The notes beneath the pieces were generated by a model. The model had not been told where the DNA came from, did no database searches, and saw only the letters and a program-made list of their open reading frames with translations. From positions 16,537,751 through 16,601,750 of the forward strand of contig OU744447.1 in assembly GCA_916610825.1 (NCBI GenBank): a stretch of DNA of 64,000 bases, read 5' to 3'. The DNA is from Haliclystus octoradiatus (taxonomy: Eukaryota > Cnidaria > Staurozoa > Stauromedusae > Haliclystidae). Positions 1-10,400 of this stretch are shown in pieces. The translations under genes were made by a program, and so were the position numbers. Every line of letters begins with the position of its first letter. Position 1 is the stretch's first letter.

Positions 1-1
1 G

Positions 2-319
2 TGAATTTTCTGCTAATGTTTCCGGTAACGCTTCCATCAAGTCTATTGCGGATGAAACCACAGTCTGATCAGTTTTACATAAAATATCGCGACTGATTTC
101 GAATAAATATATACATAATTCCAGCAAATCTCCTTTCTTTGCCCTGTTCAACTTTTTCCTTGAAACATCTACGCTGTTATTATACAGAATCTCCATAAAG
201 CCTTTGTTCCTCTCAACCATCTCTTCTTTGTCGGCATTTTGAACTATTTTGACTGTTTCTTCCTGAAGAATAACATTAGGGAGTTTCAGATCTCGTTGAA
301 CGACGACGGTAGGATCACG
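2..319 (-). CDS. Partial open frame of unknown function running off the left edge
   Basis: A stop-free frame of 106 codons enters from the left edge. It follows an in-frame stop and has no good start, so it is either an internal exon or a fragment. The product is charged and helical, rich in Lys, Glu and Asp. A stretch reading KLNRAKKGDLLELCIYLFE resembles a helical segment (KAKKIELVGLCMHLYEKYY) in the ORF1 of the LINE at 20223-21311, so it may be a LINE ORF1 relic. That likeness is weak and could be chance. I do not recognise a domain. Confidence 0.35.
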
Positions 320-452
320 TCATTTACAACTTCCTGTTCTGATCGTCGTACTCACGCAGTTTACATTTCAGATTATTTTGGCCAACGATGGTAGTTCCAT
401 TTCATTGCAAAACATGAAAACAATGATTTTGATAATGTCACTTTGGCGAATA

Positions 453-736
453 TGTAGTAGATTAAATATCTTGTTAAATATTAACCAGCCTCATTATGAG
501 ATAGTCGATATTAGCCCATCCTCCTTTTGATGTAACCTCTCTTATGTACATATAAAAGCCAATGTAAAGTATTATATTAATTAGATTCACTCAGACAAGC
601 ACTGATATACTTTTCTTGTTCTACTTATTATCAATTTATATTATCTTGTCGGAGATCTTCATTTAATATGAATACAAGGAGTCAAATCACCATTACGCCT
701 CGAAGATCACCTTCTCACGTTGTTAGATCTCCTACA
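453..736 (+). repeat. 5' LTR
   Basis: A 284-bp repeat matching 5151-5434. It holds a TATAAAA box near 551. The gag ATG (668) lies inside the repeat, so gag starts within the LTR. Confidence 0.93.
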
Positions 737-1681
737 ATTGGTGACCCCGCAACCAACAACGCAGCCGCTTATTCAATGTCAGTTGCAGATGAATCTCAAG
801 ATACAACCAATCAACATATCACACAACACGATCGTCTCGTCACGATCAAATTACCATCATTTTTACCATTACAAATCACATTCTGGTTCATGCAAGTGGA
901 GTGTTTGTTCGACTTAAAGTTTATCCATGATGAATTAACCAGATTTCGGTACGTGGTTGCTGAACTGCCGTCCAATATTGGCCCACTCGTCGTCACCACG
1001 GAGCTCTTCTCATCAGACACACCCTTCACGGATTTGAAGAATAAATTACTCCAAATATTGCAGAAAACGGATCAAGAAAAACTGGAAGAAGCTCTTGGCG
1101 CGATTTCGTTGGAGGGTTTAAAACCATCAGTCTGCTGTATGAAGATTCAACAGTCGCTGTCTGCTTCAGGTATCGCACCCACTGATAATTTGGTAAGACA
1201 TCGTTTGCTAAATGCTTTGCCAATTAACATTCGTCAGCTTTTGATAAGCCATACAGAATTGCCCATGCCACAATTTTTGAAAGTAGCTGACACTGTTTGG
1301 GGCGCTTTCCGTAATGACACCTCCTATTCTAACAATCTTAGTTTTTTAAATACTCAACCCTTAGATCCACATTTTTTTCAGGCTCCTGCACCAGTTCAGG
1401 CGGTTCGGTATCAACAACCGAATTCCTCTACTCAGTATGCGCGCAATAACGATCAATTCACGGTTATTACAAGTTACTCACCAGGTCAGAGTGCTAAAAT
1501 TTGCCGCTCTCACATTTTTTTTGGTACAAAAGCTAGATATTGTCGCCCTTTTTGTCAATGGCCTGGTCCAAAACCACCAACGTTTTTAAACAATGATCAG
1601 GCAACACCAAACAATTCCCGTCCTGTCTCGCCTGCTCCAATTAATTCAGTCTCCGCTATGCCGGCCCCGGAAAACTTTTAA
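668..1681 (+). CDS. Gag-like protein of the Ty3/Gypsy element
   Basis: A 337-codon frame begins inside the 5' LTR and ends just before pol. The N-terminal 40 residues are Ser/Thr/Arg rich. A helical capsid-like region follows, with a segment reading EKLEEALGAISLEGLKPS typical of invertebrate Gypsy gags. Near residue 275-300 there is a short Cys/His cluster of the kind (C-x-H ... KARYC..FC) seen in these gags. The role is particle formation and RNA binding, inferred from family. Pol follows in a different frame, and the family is known to express Gag-Pol by frameshift or a related read-through. Confidence 0.85.
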   Translation: MNTRSQITITPRRSPSHVVRSPTIGDPATNNAAAYSMSVADESQDTTNQHITQHDRLVTIKLPSFLPLQITFWFMQVECLFDLKFIHDELTRFRYVVAELPSNIGPLVVTTELFSSDTPFTDLKNKLLQILQKTDQEKLEEALGAISLEGLKPSVCCMKIQQSLSASGIAPTDNLVRHRLLNALPINIRQLLISHTELPMPQFLKVADTVWGAFRNDTSYSNNLSFLNTQPLDPHFFQAPAPVQAVRYQQPNSSTQYARNNDQFTVITSYSPGQSAKICRSHIFFGTKARYCRPFCQWPGPKPPTFLNNDQATPNNSRPVSPAPINSVSAMPAPENF

Positions 1682-1695
1682 GCCGTGTTGAGCCT

Positions 1696-4600
1696 ATGAC
1701 GCCTCAGCATGGCTTATTTATGTATGTCACTGTTATTTTGCCAAAAATGCCTGCTGTAGCTTTTCTTATTGATACTGGTTCTGCTGTATCTATCATTCCA
1801 ATTTCTCTTTCTCAAAAATATGATTTAACATTAGCATCTTCCAATTTATCTTTAATTTCGGCCTCCGGAAAGGGCATCAATGTACTAGGTGAACTCGCAA
1901 CAACAGCCACTATGCCTAGACTAAGACGCTCTTTCCCCCATTCATTTATAATTGCTGAAGTTACTCAACCAATTTTAGGCATAGATTTTTTACACAAACA
2001 CAAAATAACCCTTGATTGTTCCAAACAAATTTTAATTGACGACACAACAACTGTTTCTGTCCCGTTAAAATCCTGTTCTGTTTCCGTCGAGTCTGTCGTA
2101 TTTCCTTTTCCCAAAAATCTTTCTTCGAACGTGCGTAACATTTTAAATTCTCATGCCGAATTATTTACACCTTTTTCCTTCAAAAACACACCGCCACACG
2201 ATGTCGTACACCGCATCGAAACTGTCGGAGATCCTGTTTTTTGTCAACCTCGCCGACTACACCCCCGCAAATTAGCCGTGGCCAAGGCAGAGTTTGATAA
2301 ATTATTAGATGCAGGTATAATTAAACCTTCGACTTCTCCTTGGGCTAGTCCGTTGCATATGGTTCCAAAATCTGAACCTGACACTTTTCGACCTGTAGGA
2401 GATTATCAGGCACTTAATCGAATCACTAAACCCGATCGCTATCCTCTCCCTAATTTACAATCTTTTAACAATGAACTTTTTGGCTCTAAAATTTTTTCTC
2501 GTCTCGATTTATCTAAAGCCTATCACCAAATTCCAATACATCCTGATGACATAAACAAAACAACCATCACTACTCCTTTCGGTGCCTTTTGTTATCAACC
2601 ATTTGGGCTTCGCAATAGTGCCGCGACTTTTTCACGCTTTATTAATTCTGTTTTGCGTTCAATACCTTGTTTTTCATACATCGATGATATTTTAATTTAT
2701 GGAAGCAGTCAAGCAGAGCATGATGCCCGTTTACAACTTGTTCTCGCTAGACTTGTTGAATATGGTCTACGCGTTAATCTATCAAAATGTATTTTTTCAG
2801 TTGCGTCTGTCGATTTTTTAGGGTATGAAGTCACTTCCAAAGGCATTTCACCAAAATCAAAATCAAAATCAGACTTACTAGAACTGCCTTCTCCTATTGA
2901 TTATTCTTCTTTACGTCGTTCACTTGGTATGTTTGGGTTTTATCGTAAATTTGTTCCACATTACGCAGACATTGTTCAACCTCTGCAAGCACTGGCTAAT
3001 GCCACTCAGCCTCGTTCCAAAAACCAACGTAACTCACATGTTTCTGCACCTTTTGTTTGGCAATCCGATCATCAGCTCGCTTTCGACAATCTTAAATCTT
3101 CTATCAACAATGCAGTTATTTTAGCACATCCTGATCCTTCCATTTCTGACTATACTATCACTACAGATGCCTCAGCTTTTGCTATTGGTGCTGTCTTACA
3201 CGAACAAAAACAAAACCCTCAACCATTAAGTTTTTATTCACGCAAATTATCGACAACTGAACTATCGTATTCTACTTTTGATCGTGAATTACTAGCTATT
3301 TTTTCAGCCGTTAGACGGTTCCGCCCAATTATTGAAAACACTAAAGTTACAATTTTTACTGATCATAAACCAATTTCTGCTGCTTGGCATTCTCGCTCCG
3401 CTCATAATCATTCTCCTCGCCAAGAACGGCAGTTTTCATTTTTATCTGAATTTGTTTCTGACATTATTTACATTCCCGGTGATAGTAACGTTGTTGCCGA
3501 CACTTTATCTCGCGATTTGCCAAATCATTGTTCAACGGTTTCCGCCGTCTCTTTTAATTTTATCAACCTTGAAGAAATCATTCAAGCGCAGCAGCGCATA
3601 CCATTTGATACTTCTAATTTAGAATTTATTGATTTTGTTGAAGGCTCTGTGTGGTGTGAGACATCAGAAAATTTACCGCGTCCTTTTGTTCCCCTTTCTT
3701 ATCGTTCTACCGTTTTTGAGAGTTTTCATAATTTAGGTCATTATGGCCGTTCAGCTACTTTTAAACTAATTAATGACAGATTTTATTGGCCTAAAATGCG
3801 AAAAGATATAAATATTTGGGTACAACATTGTCTACAGTGCCAACAAACTAAAATCACTCGCCATACCATTAGTCCACCTTTACCATATAATTTACCAGCT
3901 GATCGTTTGCAGACAGTACATCTTGATATTATCACGGTACCTGCATCCACTTGTTCATTGACAAATATTACCACCACCTGTAGATATGTGTTAACCATGA
4001 TTGATCGTTGCACGCGCTGGGTTGAGGCCATTCCGATTGTTGACCAGACTGCTCCTGTTGTAGCTGAAGCTTTTGTAAGAGAATGGGTATCTAGGTATTC
4101 CGCACCCCTTTATGTCATTACGGATCGTGGCTCAAACTTTGAAAGTGAACTCATGCATGAGGTCGGCAAACTAATTGGATTTCTTAAGCTGCGAACAACT
4201 GCCTACCATCCCCAAACTAACGGCTTGGTAGAGCGTATGCATCGCACTCTAAAATCTATTTTAAAAACAGCAAATACTTCATGGTATGATACCTTGCCTT
4301 CAGCACTGTTGGCTCTTCGAGTTTGGCCAGATGATGATGGTATTTCACCTTATGAACTATTGACAGGATTAAAACCGCTAATACCTCGTGTATGTATTGA
4401 AGAAAAAGCTTTATTGACCTCTCATCATTTGTTACAAACATTGCAAGAACATTTCAAAACTGTTAAATTTAGACCACCTGCTAATAAAAGAACAATAGCC
4501 TCATATGTACCTCCTGAATTAAATAAATGTCGGAGAGTATGGATTCGAGTTGATCGTCCACGTCGTCCATTGGAGGCACCTTACACTGGCCCATTTGAAG

Positions 4601-4836
4601 TTATCTCACGCCATGAACGATACTACGTCATCAAAAGAGGAGACACAACAGACACCGTTGCAATTAATCGTTTGAAGCCGGTAATAGAGTCTTTACCTTC
4701 AACACCGTTTGATGGTACTGACGTATCTGATGAAAATATTAATAATGATAATGTTCCATTGCATCCAAATGTAGTAACAACACGCTCTGGCAGAAGAGTT
4801 ACGTTTAACCCTAATCCCTTTTGTATATACTATTGA
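1696..4836 (+). CDS. Pol polyprotein (protease, RT, RNase H, integrase)
   Basis: A 1046-codon frame. An aspartic protease motif (IDTGSAVSIIP) lies near residue 27, followed by reverse transcriptase with FRPVGDYQALN and YIDDILIYG, RNase H with ITTDASAFAIGAVL and a TDHKP segment, and integrase with an HHCC-type zinc region and rve core including TAYHPQTNGLVERMH. The C-terminal tail holds a GPF/Y-type segment (APYTGPFEVISRHERYYVIKR). The order RT-RNase H-integrase is diagnostic of Ty3/Gypsy. No clear break is seen. Function: copying element RNA into DNA and inserting it. Confidence 0.95.
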   Translation: MTPQHGLFMYVTVILPKMPAVAFLIDTGSAVSIIPISLSQKYDLTLASSNLSLISASGKGINVLGELATTATMPRLRRSFPHSFIIAEVTQPILGIDFLHKHKITLDCSKQILIDDTTTVSVPLKSCSVSVESVVFPFPKNLSSNVRNILNSHAELFTPFSFKNTPPHDVVHRIETVGDPVFCQPRRLHPRKLAVAKAEFDKLLDAGIIKPSTSPWASPLHMVPKSEPDTFRPVGDYQALNRITKPDRYPLPNLQSFNNELFGSKIFSRLDLSKAYHQIPIHPDDINKTTITTPFGAFCYQPFGLRNSAATFSRFINSVLRSIPCFSYIDDILIYGSSQAEHDARLQLVLARLVEYGLRVNLSKCIFSVASVDFLGYEVTSKGISPKSKSKSDLLELPSPIDYSSLRRSLGMFGFYRKFVPHYADIVQPLQALANATQPRSKNQRNSHVSAPFVWQSDHQLAFDNLKSSINNAVILAHPDPSISDYTITTDASAFAIGAVLHEQKQNPQPLSFYSRKLSTTELSYSTFDRELLAIFSAVRRFRPIIENTKVTIFTDHKPISAAWHSRSAHNHSPRQERQFSFLSEFVSDIIYIPGDSNVVADTLSRDLPNHCSTVSAVSFNFINLEEIIQAQQRIPFDTSNLEFIDFVEGSVWCETSENLPRPFVPLSYRSTVFESFHNLGHYGRSATFKLINDRFYWPKMRKDINIWVQHCLQCQQTKITRHTISPPLPYNLPADRLQTVHLDIITVPASTCSLTNITTTCRYVLTMIDRCTRWVEAIPIVDQTAPVVAEAFVREWVSRYSAPLYVITDRGSNFESELMHEVGKLIGFLKLRTTAYHPQTNGLVERMHRTLKSILKTANTSWYDTLPSALLALRVWPDDDGISPYELLTGLKPLIPRVCIEEKALLTSHHLLQTLQEHFKTVKFRPPANKRTIASYVPPELNKCRRVWIRVDRPRRPLEAPYTGPFEVISRHERYYVIKRGDTTDTVAINRLKPVIESLPSTPFDGTDVSDENINNDNVPLHPNVVTTRSGRRVTFNPNPFCIYY

Positions 4837-5150
4837 ACTATTTAGAAACTTAATATCATAGAATAATTTAGAAAAATAGACTAGAATAATTAGCTAGATA
4901 TTTAATTCAAATATGATTATCTATTAGTTGAACATTAGAAATAAAAAAAAAAATAAAAAAAAATAAAAAATTAAGTTATATTACAATAACAAAAAAAAAA
5001 AAAAAAAAAAAATTATAGTCAATAATACAAAATTAACTACTACGTACTAAAAAAAAAATATATATTATAGAATAATAATATGTAAGTAATATCCTTAACA
5101 ATCATATTCTTGTAAATTCCCTCGGACTCCGTCTCGGAGGGGGGGACCTC
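4837..5150 (+). other. Non-coding 3' part of the LTR element with poly-A tracts and polypurine tract
   Basis: Between the end of pol and the 3' LTR lie several A-runs (around 4945-5010 and 5050) and a G-rich purine stretch directly before 5151, the expected polypurine tract. No frame of note. Confidence 0.7.
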
Positions 5151-5434
5151 TGTAGTAGATTAAATATCTTGTTAAATATTAACCAGCCTCATTATGAGAT
5201 AGTCGATATTAGCCCATCCTCCTTTTGAGGTAACCTCTCTTATGTACATATAAAAGCCAATGTAAAGTATTATATTAATTAGATTCACTCAGACAAGCAC
5301 TGATATACTTTTCTTGTTCTACTTATTATCAATTTATATTATCTTGTCGGAGATCTTCATTTAATATGAATACAAGGAGTCAAATCACCATTACGCCTCG
5401 AAGATCACCTTCTCACGTTGTTAGATCTCCTACA
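5151..5434 (+). repeat. 3' LTR
   Basis: A 284-bp copy of 453-736, almost identical, ending CTACA and followed by AATA. Confidence 0.93.
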
Positions 5435-5438
5435 AATA

Positions 5439-6646
5439 CGCATTTTGTATGTTATGGATTTTGAAGATAAAACAAAGCTACATATTGCAAAGGTCTAAAG
5501 CAATCGTTAATGAAACATAATTGGAAGAAGATTTCTTTTAAATCATGTTTAAATGAAATAATCAACTAATGTTGTAAATAAAGACTAAAGGAACAAAATC
5601 ATTTCGGCCAAATCTTATTCAAATAACATACAACAAACAGCGGTAGAAATATAATTTAATTCTGTATTTTAAACTTCAAGCTTCAACAAGAACAAAATCT
5701 ATAATTCCATGTCAAAATAATCAAACCTCAGCTTACTTTAAACCTTATGGTGTTGTTTTCAACATGTTTATGTAGCCAAAGGTATTTGACCACGCAAAAG
5801 ACCATAAACTTCATCCAAGTATCTATTTTTCAAGTGTATTTATCAATAAATTCTGATAGAAAAAGAATTCACTGCATATCTGATTGATATAGCAGTACTA
5901 AGATTGTATTGAATGCACTTTCTATGCTACATTTGTCGTACTTCAAAGTTGAGCTTCGCTATCGTTCACGACGACGATAGATTGCTCATGAACCGTTCAC
6001 GTGAACGGTTCTTGCACAGAGGTGATTCCCCAAAGAGATGCGCAGACGCACTGCGCACCCTTCTAACGTCGTCGTTCATGCAATCTGAAACTCTCTATTT
6101 ACAGTCGTGGACATCACTTCAGGTAGCTGATTTTCAGACAGATTTGAGGCAAAAGAACAATTTACTGATGACATGGTAATAAAATTATACTTTCATTGAA
6201 AATTTAAAAGAAATTAATAAATTTTAAGTTGAAATAGAACAATATAAGAGGGCATCGTTGAGAGGCCAAGCAGAAAGTAGATTTATCACTCACACAGGGG
6301 GGTAAGAGAGCTTAAAAGAAGAAAATAATTTAACCCTGTGCGACCTTGATGAAGCAGTGATGAATCCAGTGCTCAATACAATGTAACAGAAGTTGTTGAA
6401 TAACAAGTTGAAAAGTGATTATTCTTTTAATAAGTTTACTATTAATTTATACAATATATATCCCATATTAAACATAATAAATTACATATATTTCATTTTA
6501 ATTTACAGGATATATGTGTTAAATCTTCGCAATAAATCTCTCTGATGAACTATGCAATAAATTTAATAATTGTGTAACGAAGTTCTACATTTCGATAGCC
6601 ATGATTTGAAGAAGACGTGGAAATAATGATATTTTATCTGACACAC
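5439..6646. other. 3' flank of EXT-B, no gene seen
   Basis: AT-rich DNA between the Gypsy element and the stop codon of EXT-B. The only notable item is a perfect 22-bp palindrome at 5990-6011 (halves GAACCGTTCAC and GTGAACGGTTC). A weak open frame at 5913-6179 on the plus strand has no recognisable domain and I do not call it a gene. Confidence 0.5.
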
Positions 6647-7488
6647 CTAGACAGTACTCTGAGACCCAAATACAACCACAATAGGCTCCAATGATGTTAA
6701 TTTGTTAATAATATTTGCCAATACCAGTTTTTGGTTTACACCGTTGGTAAATGTAGAAGTTCTTGAACGTTCGGCGACATATGCATAGTACCTGTTGATA
6801 AATTCATTTTGAGTTAGAGATTACTAGACGGTATAGGAGGGGCCCATAGAGTATAAGTCCATTGACCGGAGACAGATGATGCGGCACATCAACGTGGCTT
6901 TCCTAGTAACTCTGCAGTTCGCATGAGTTTCATACGTAAGTTCTTCTACATCGGCTGTACGGGGACGTGCCATTTTTAAGGGGTGCCTTTTCCAGAATCT
7001 TATGTGAAAATTTACGGTGTCAATTTAGAGATTTTCAAATTTTTTAGAGCTTTTCCTTTGTTATGCTTGTAAAAACATGAAATTTTAGGGTTTTTATTCT
7101 CATTTGCTGTGAAATTTTACGGTTTTCCTCTATTTTTGAAAATGGAGCATCCCCGCCAAAAAATTACAAAAGTCATCCCCCGGATACGATCAAACTAGTT
7201 CAGAGGTCTCACAAAAGATGCAAAGCAAAGCAATGATACAGTATTGAGGTTTCTACAATTAAATAATTTCGAGACAGTCGATTGGTTATAAATATACTAA
7301 TTTGGATTATCAGATAACCTATTCGAGCTGAGGGGGGATGTGTACCTGTGATAAAAATAAGCAGATGAAGATACTAGTAACCGCGATATCCAATTCGCAG
7401 GAAATTTACTATTAGTAGGAATCGTGTGATTTGCTAGTATGATCAAACGGTCTGGACTTGACTTCCATTTCACAAAAGACTCAGCAAT
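6647..7488 (-). CDS. EXT-B exons 6-7 (C-terminus), beyond the Polinton
   Basis: Exon 6 (7346-7488, 143 nt) reads ESFVKWKSSPDRLIILA and ends SSAYFYH, aligning with AFTVWQSFPERIVGYPA and GAAIYHK of human EXT1. It starts in phase 0 and ends in phase 2, as in EXT-A. Exon 7 (6647-6791) starts RYYAYV, matching KYYHYL of EXT1, and ends after 47 codons, much sooner than EXT-A exon 7 (122 codons). Intron 6 is 6792-7345. Assignment rests on phase, order and short matches; the similarity is low, so RNA evidence would matter. Confidence 0.72.
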
Positions 7489-10400
7489 CTAGAAAAGAGC
7501 AACAAAATCATTAATGTACAGACACTGAAGATTCTATAGTTGCTATTTTTATTTGATTGATTAGTAAATGTATTTGACGGGTTTCGGGACAGACAATGAC
7601 ATCAAAGGATCCGGAACTCCGGTAAAAAGCGCAACGATTTGCGCAACGATCCGGTCAACCACTCCGGTATTTGCGCAACGATCCGGTTTTAGCGCAACGA
7701 TCCATTAATCCGATTACCAAAATCGCAACGATTGATTGACAACATGTCAATCATCCAGGGTTATAAAAGCCTCGTTTGAAAATCGTTTCATTTCATTACA
7801 ATTTGACATACGGTATAGCAGTTGAGTTTTTTTTTTGCATAATGGCTTCAATGAATGATTTGGAATACGCAAGGAATCCATATCCTGAGGTATTTGATTT
7901 TAAAGACCGTGACACCGATGTACATAAGAGAAGCTATGTTGAACGAAAGGTTACATCAGAGTCTGCACGTAAGCGATTGAAATTGGATATAGAAGAGCCA
8001 AGGAATACGTCAGTTGGGCTAGAATCCATGAGCAAAGCAGATTTATTAAAAAACCAACTTCATTGCGTGTGAGTCTTGGAAGAAATGCAGTCATGTATAG
8101 GTTACCAGAAGATGGTAGTTTTATACCGGGTATGGTTATTCGAGACACTGGAGAGACGTTATCGAAAGCATTTGGTGTAAAAAGCAGACCTATGATGAAA
8201 AGCTTATTCTTTGCGGCGTTGGCATTAATTCTCGTGAAGCAAAAAAAGCTATTACGTCAAGCAAAGTATGGGAACATAAAGAATGTTGTTACATTTTGCC
8301 AGCAACTGAAGGAACAAGGCTACTTGGACAATATCATTGTAGATGACGGACCGGTGAATGAGCAGTGTAAAACGAAAATGGTTCATCTGTACTCCTACGG
8401 TGAAAATGGGGAAGTAACGACGCAACTAACAGTGGAAGACTGATTGGAATCTATGGTTCCACTGAAAAGTAAAACAGAACAGCAATAATTAGTTTAACAA
8501 ACATTAACGCTATTTAACACACGAACCCTAACCCCCTAATGTACTCATCATCATCATTAATTCAGAACTCATTCGCTATGATAACAACTTACATCATTAT
8601 TCAATTATTGAACTCAATGACTATGATAGCAACTTACATCATGATTTCAAGTGTTGCCTTGACAGAAACTGCCTTTTTATTGATTTCTGCGAGTAAAGTA
8701 ATAATATGACATCAATCTACCTTTTTTTATTATTCCTATAGTTACAAAATGGTGAATCGCCAACTTACGAAAATGCCCTGCCATCAGGGTTTGGCGGACT
8801 GCACGAAGCAGCCCGCCCCAAAGATGAAACCACCTCTTGTGGTTTTCTAGATATGATGTTGCCGCAAAACTTGAAGCTCTCAAGGTGCCAGTGCAATACA
8901 TTGAAGGAACTCCTGATGATTTGGGAGCACTAACAACCGTAGAAACAAATACAATTATCATTTTTGATGACTTTATGGACAAATCAAACAATGAAACCAT
9001 CGCAGCATCGTTTTTCAAAGGTCGTCATGACAATAATAGTGTTATATTCAATACGCAGAATCTATTTCATAAAGATCAGAGAACCATATCACTCAATGCT
9101 AATTACATGATCGTGTTCAAGAATGTTAGGGATATGATCCAAATATCTCACCTTCCAAAACAGTTGAAGCCTACGAACGTTCGCTTCATTCAAACGGCTT
9201 ACGTCGATGCGGTACAACTACCATATTCATACTTATTCATAGACTTGAAGCCGACCACCCCGGAAGATCACCGCTACAGGGCTAGAATACTACCTGACGA
9301 AACACCACAATACATTTACTTACCTCAAACTCAAAAAGGTGTCAAGTGAGGGAAAGTTGAGCAATTCTGATTAGTCAACGTCTCTGAAAATATAAAAGGT
9401 TAACCATTTTAAACAATTGAGTCAGTTGCTTATCGACAGTCAATGACAACGGAAGAATGACTAACCGTCTAAAACGTAATTTACCGCTATTGAAAGCTCT
9501 GAAAGATTGCAAGTGTTCGGATCAGGCTAATATATTGAAAACAGCAAAGCCTGATTTGATTCACTCCATCTGCGATATTGTCGTGAACGTTTTAAAGGGG
9601 CGTGTTCCCATCTCGGCAAAATTGAAACGAAAGTTGGCTTCTAAAAAGACAGTTTTGCGAAAACTGATACAACCCAAACGAACAGTGAAAAGTCGACGAG
9701 CAATATTAGTCAATCAACGAGGTGAGGGTATAGGCTCTGAGATTGGGGATCTACTAGCAAGTATATTTTGAAACTTGCAATCTCGTCCCTAACAATGGCG
9801 TTTAGAAAACATGTGGTTTTAACACCAGATGTTTATGAACGGTTGATGAATCAATTGGATAGTGGTAATCAGTCATCAATTCCTACAGTAAACAGCACAT
9901 TACAACCCGAGAAGGCAGCCATGGTCAAAGCGGAACAGGAAATGGATGGGATGTTAACTCGAAATGATATTCCAGATAGTGAGAAAGTTGGAAGGTTTAC
10001 TAATGAGTTGGCAAAGTTTCAAAAACGTCGTGAAAATGTGCTAAAACCGAAAAAGGTGCAAGTCATTGCCAAGCCGTCATCAGAATTGCAAAATGACATG
10101 CCCGTGAATTCAAGTACCTCGTCACCTGTAGAAGCAAATCAAGATGCAGTAGAACAAAGAACACTTTCTCTGCTACCAAAAACAATGAAACCGCAAGCAA
10201 AAATGCTACTTGAAATGATTAAAACTAATCCTGCTATTAGTGGTTATAATGACAAGGGTGAATTAGTATTCAGAAACAAAGTCATTGAAGGATCTAGCAT
10301 TAGCGATCTAATCAATGACACGTTTCGGGTACGTAAAGGAAAGGATGGTATCTTACCTGGTGTTCACACAGCGCTATTCTCAAAGATGTTGGCTCAATTG

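Larger units (their letters stand above)
453..5434 (+). mobile_element. Ty3/Gypsy (Metaviridae) LTR retrotransposon, looks whole
   Basis: Two 284-bp direct repeats (TG...CA ends) flank a gag frame and a long pol frame. A 4-bp AATA lies on both sides (449-452 and 5435-5438), as expected for a target duplication. A primer-binding-like TGGTGACCCCG follows the 5' LTR and a G-rich purine tract precedes the 3' LTR. Domain order in pol (protease, reverse transcriptase, RNase H, integrase) places it in Ty3/Gypsy. The LTRs differ at about one position, so insertion was recent. It lies 3' of the EXT-B stop codon and is fossil-like genomic baggage rather than host function. Confidence 0.95.
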
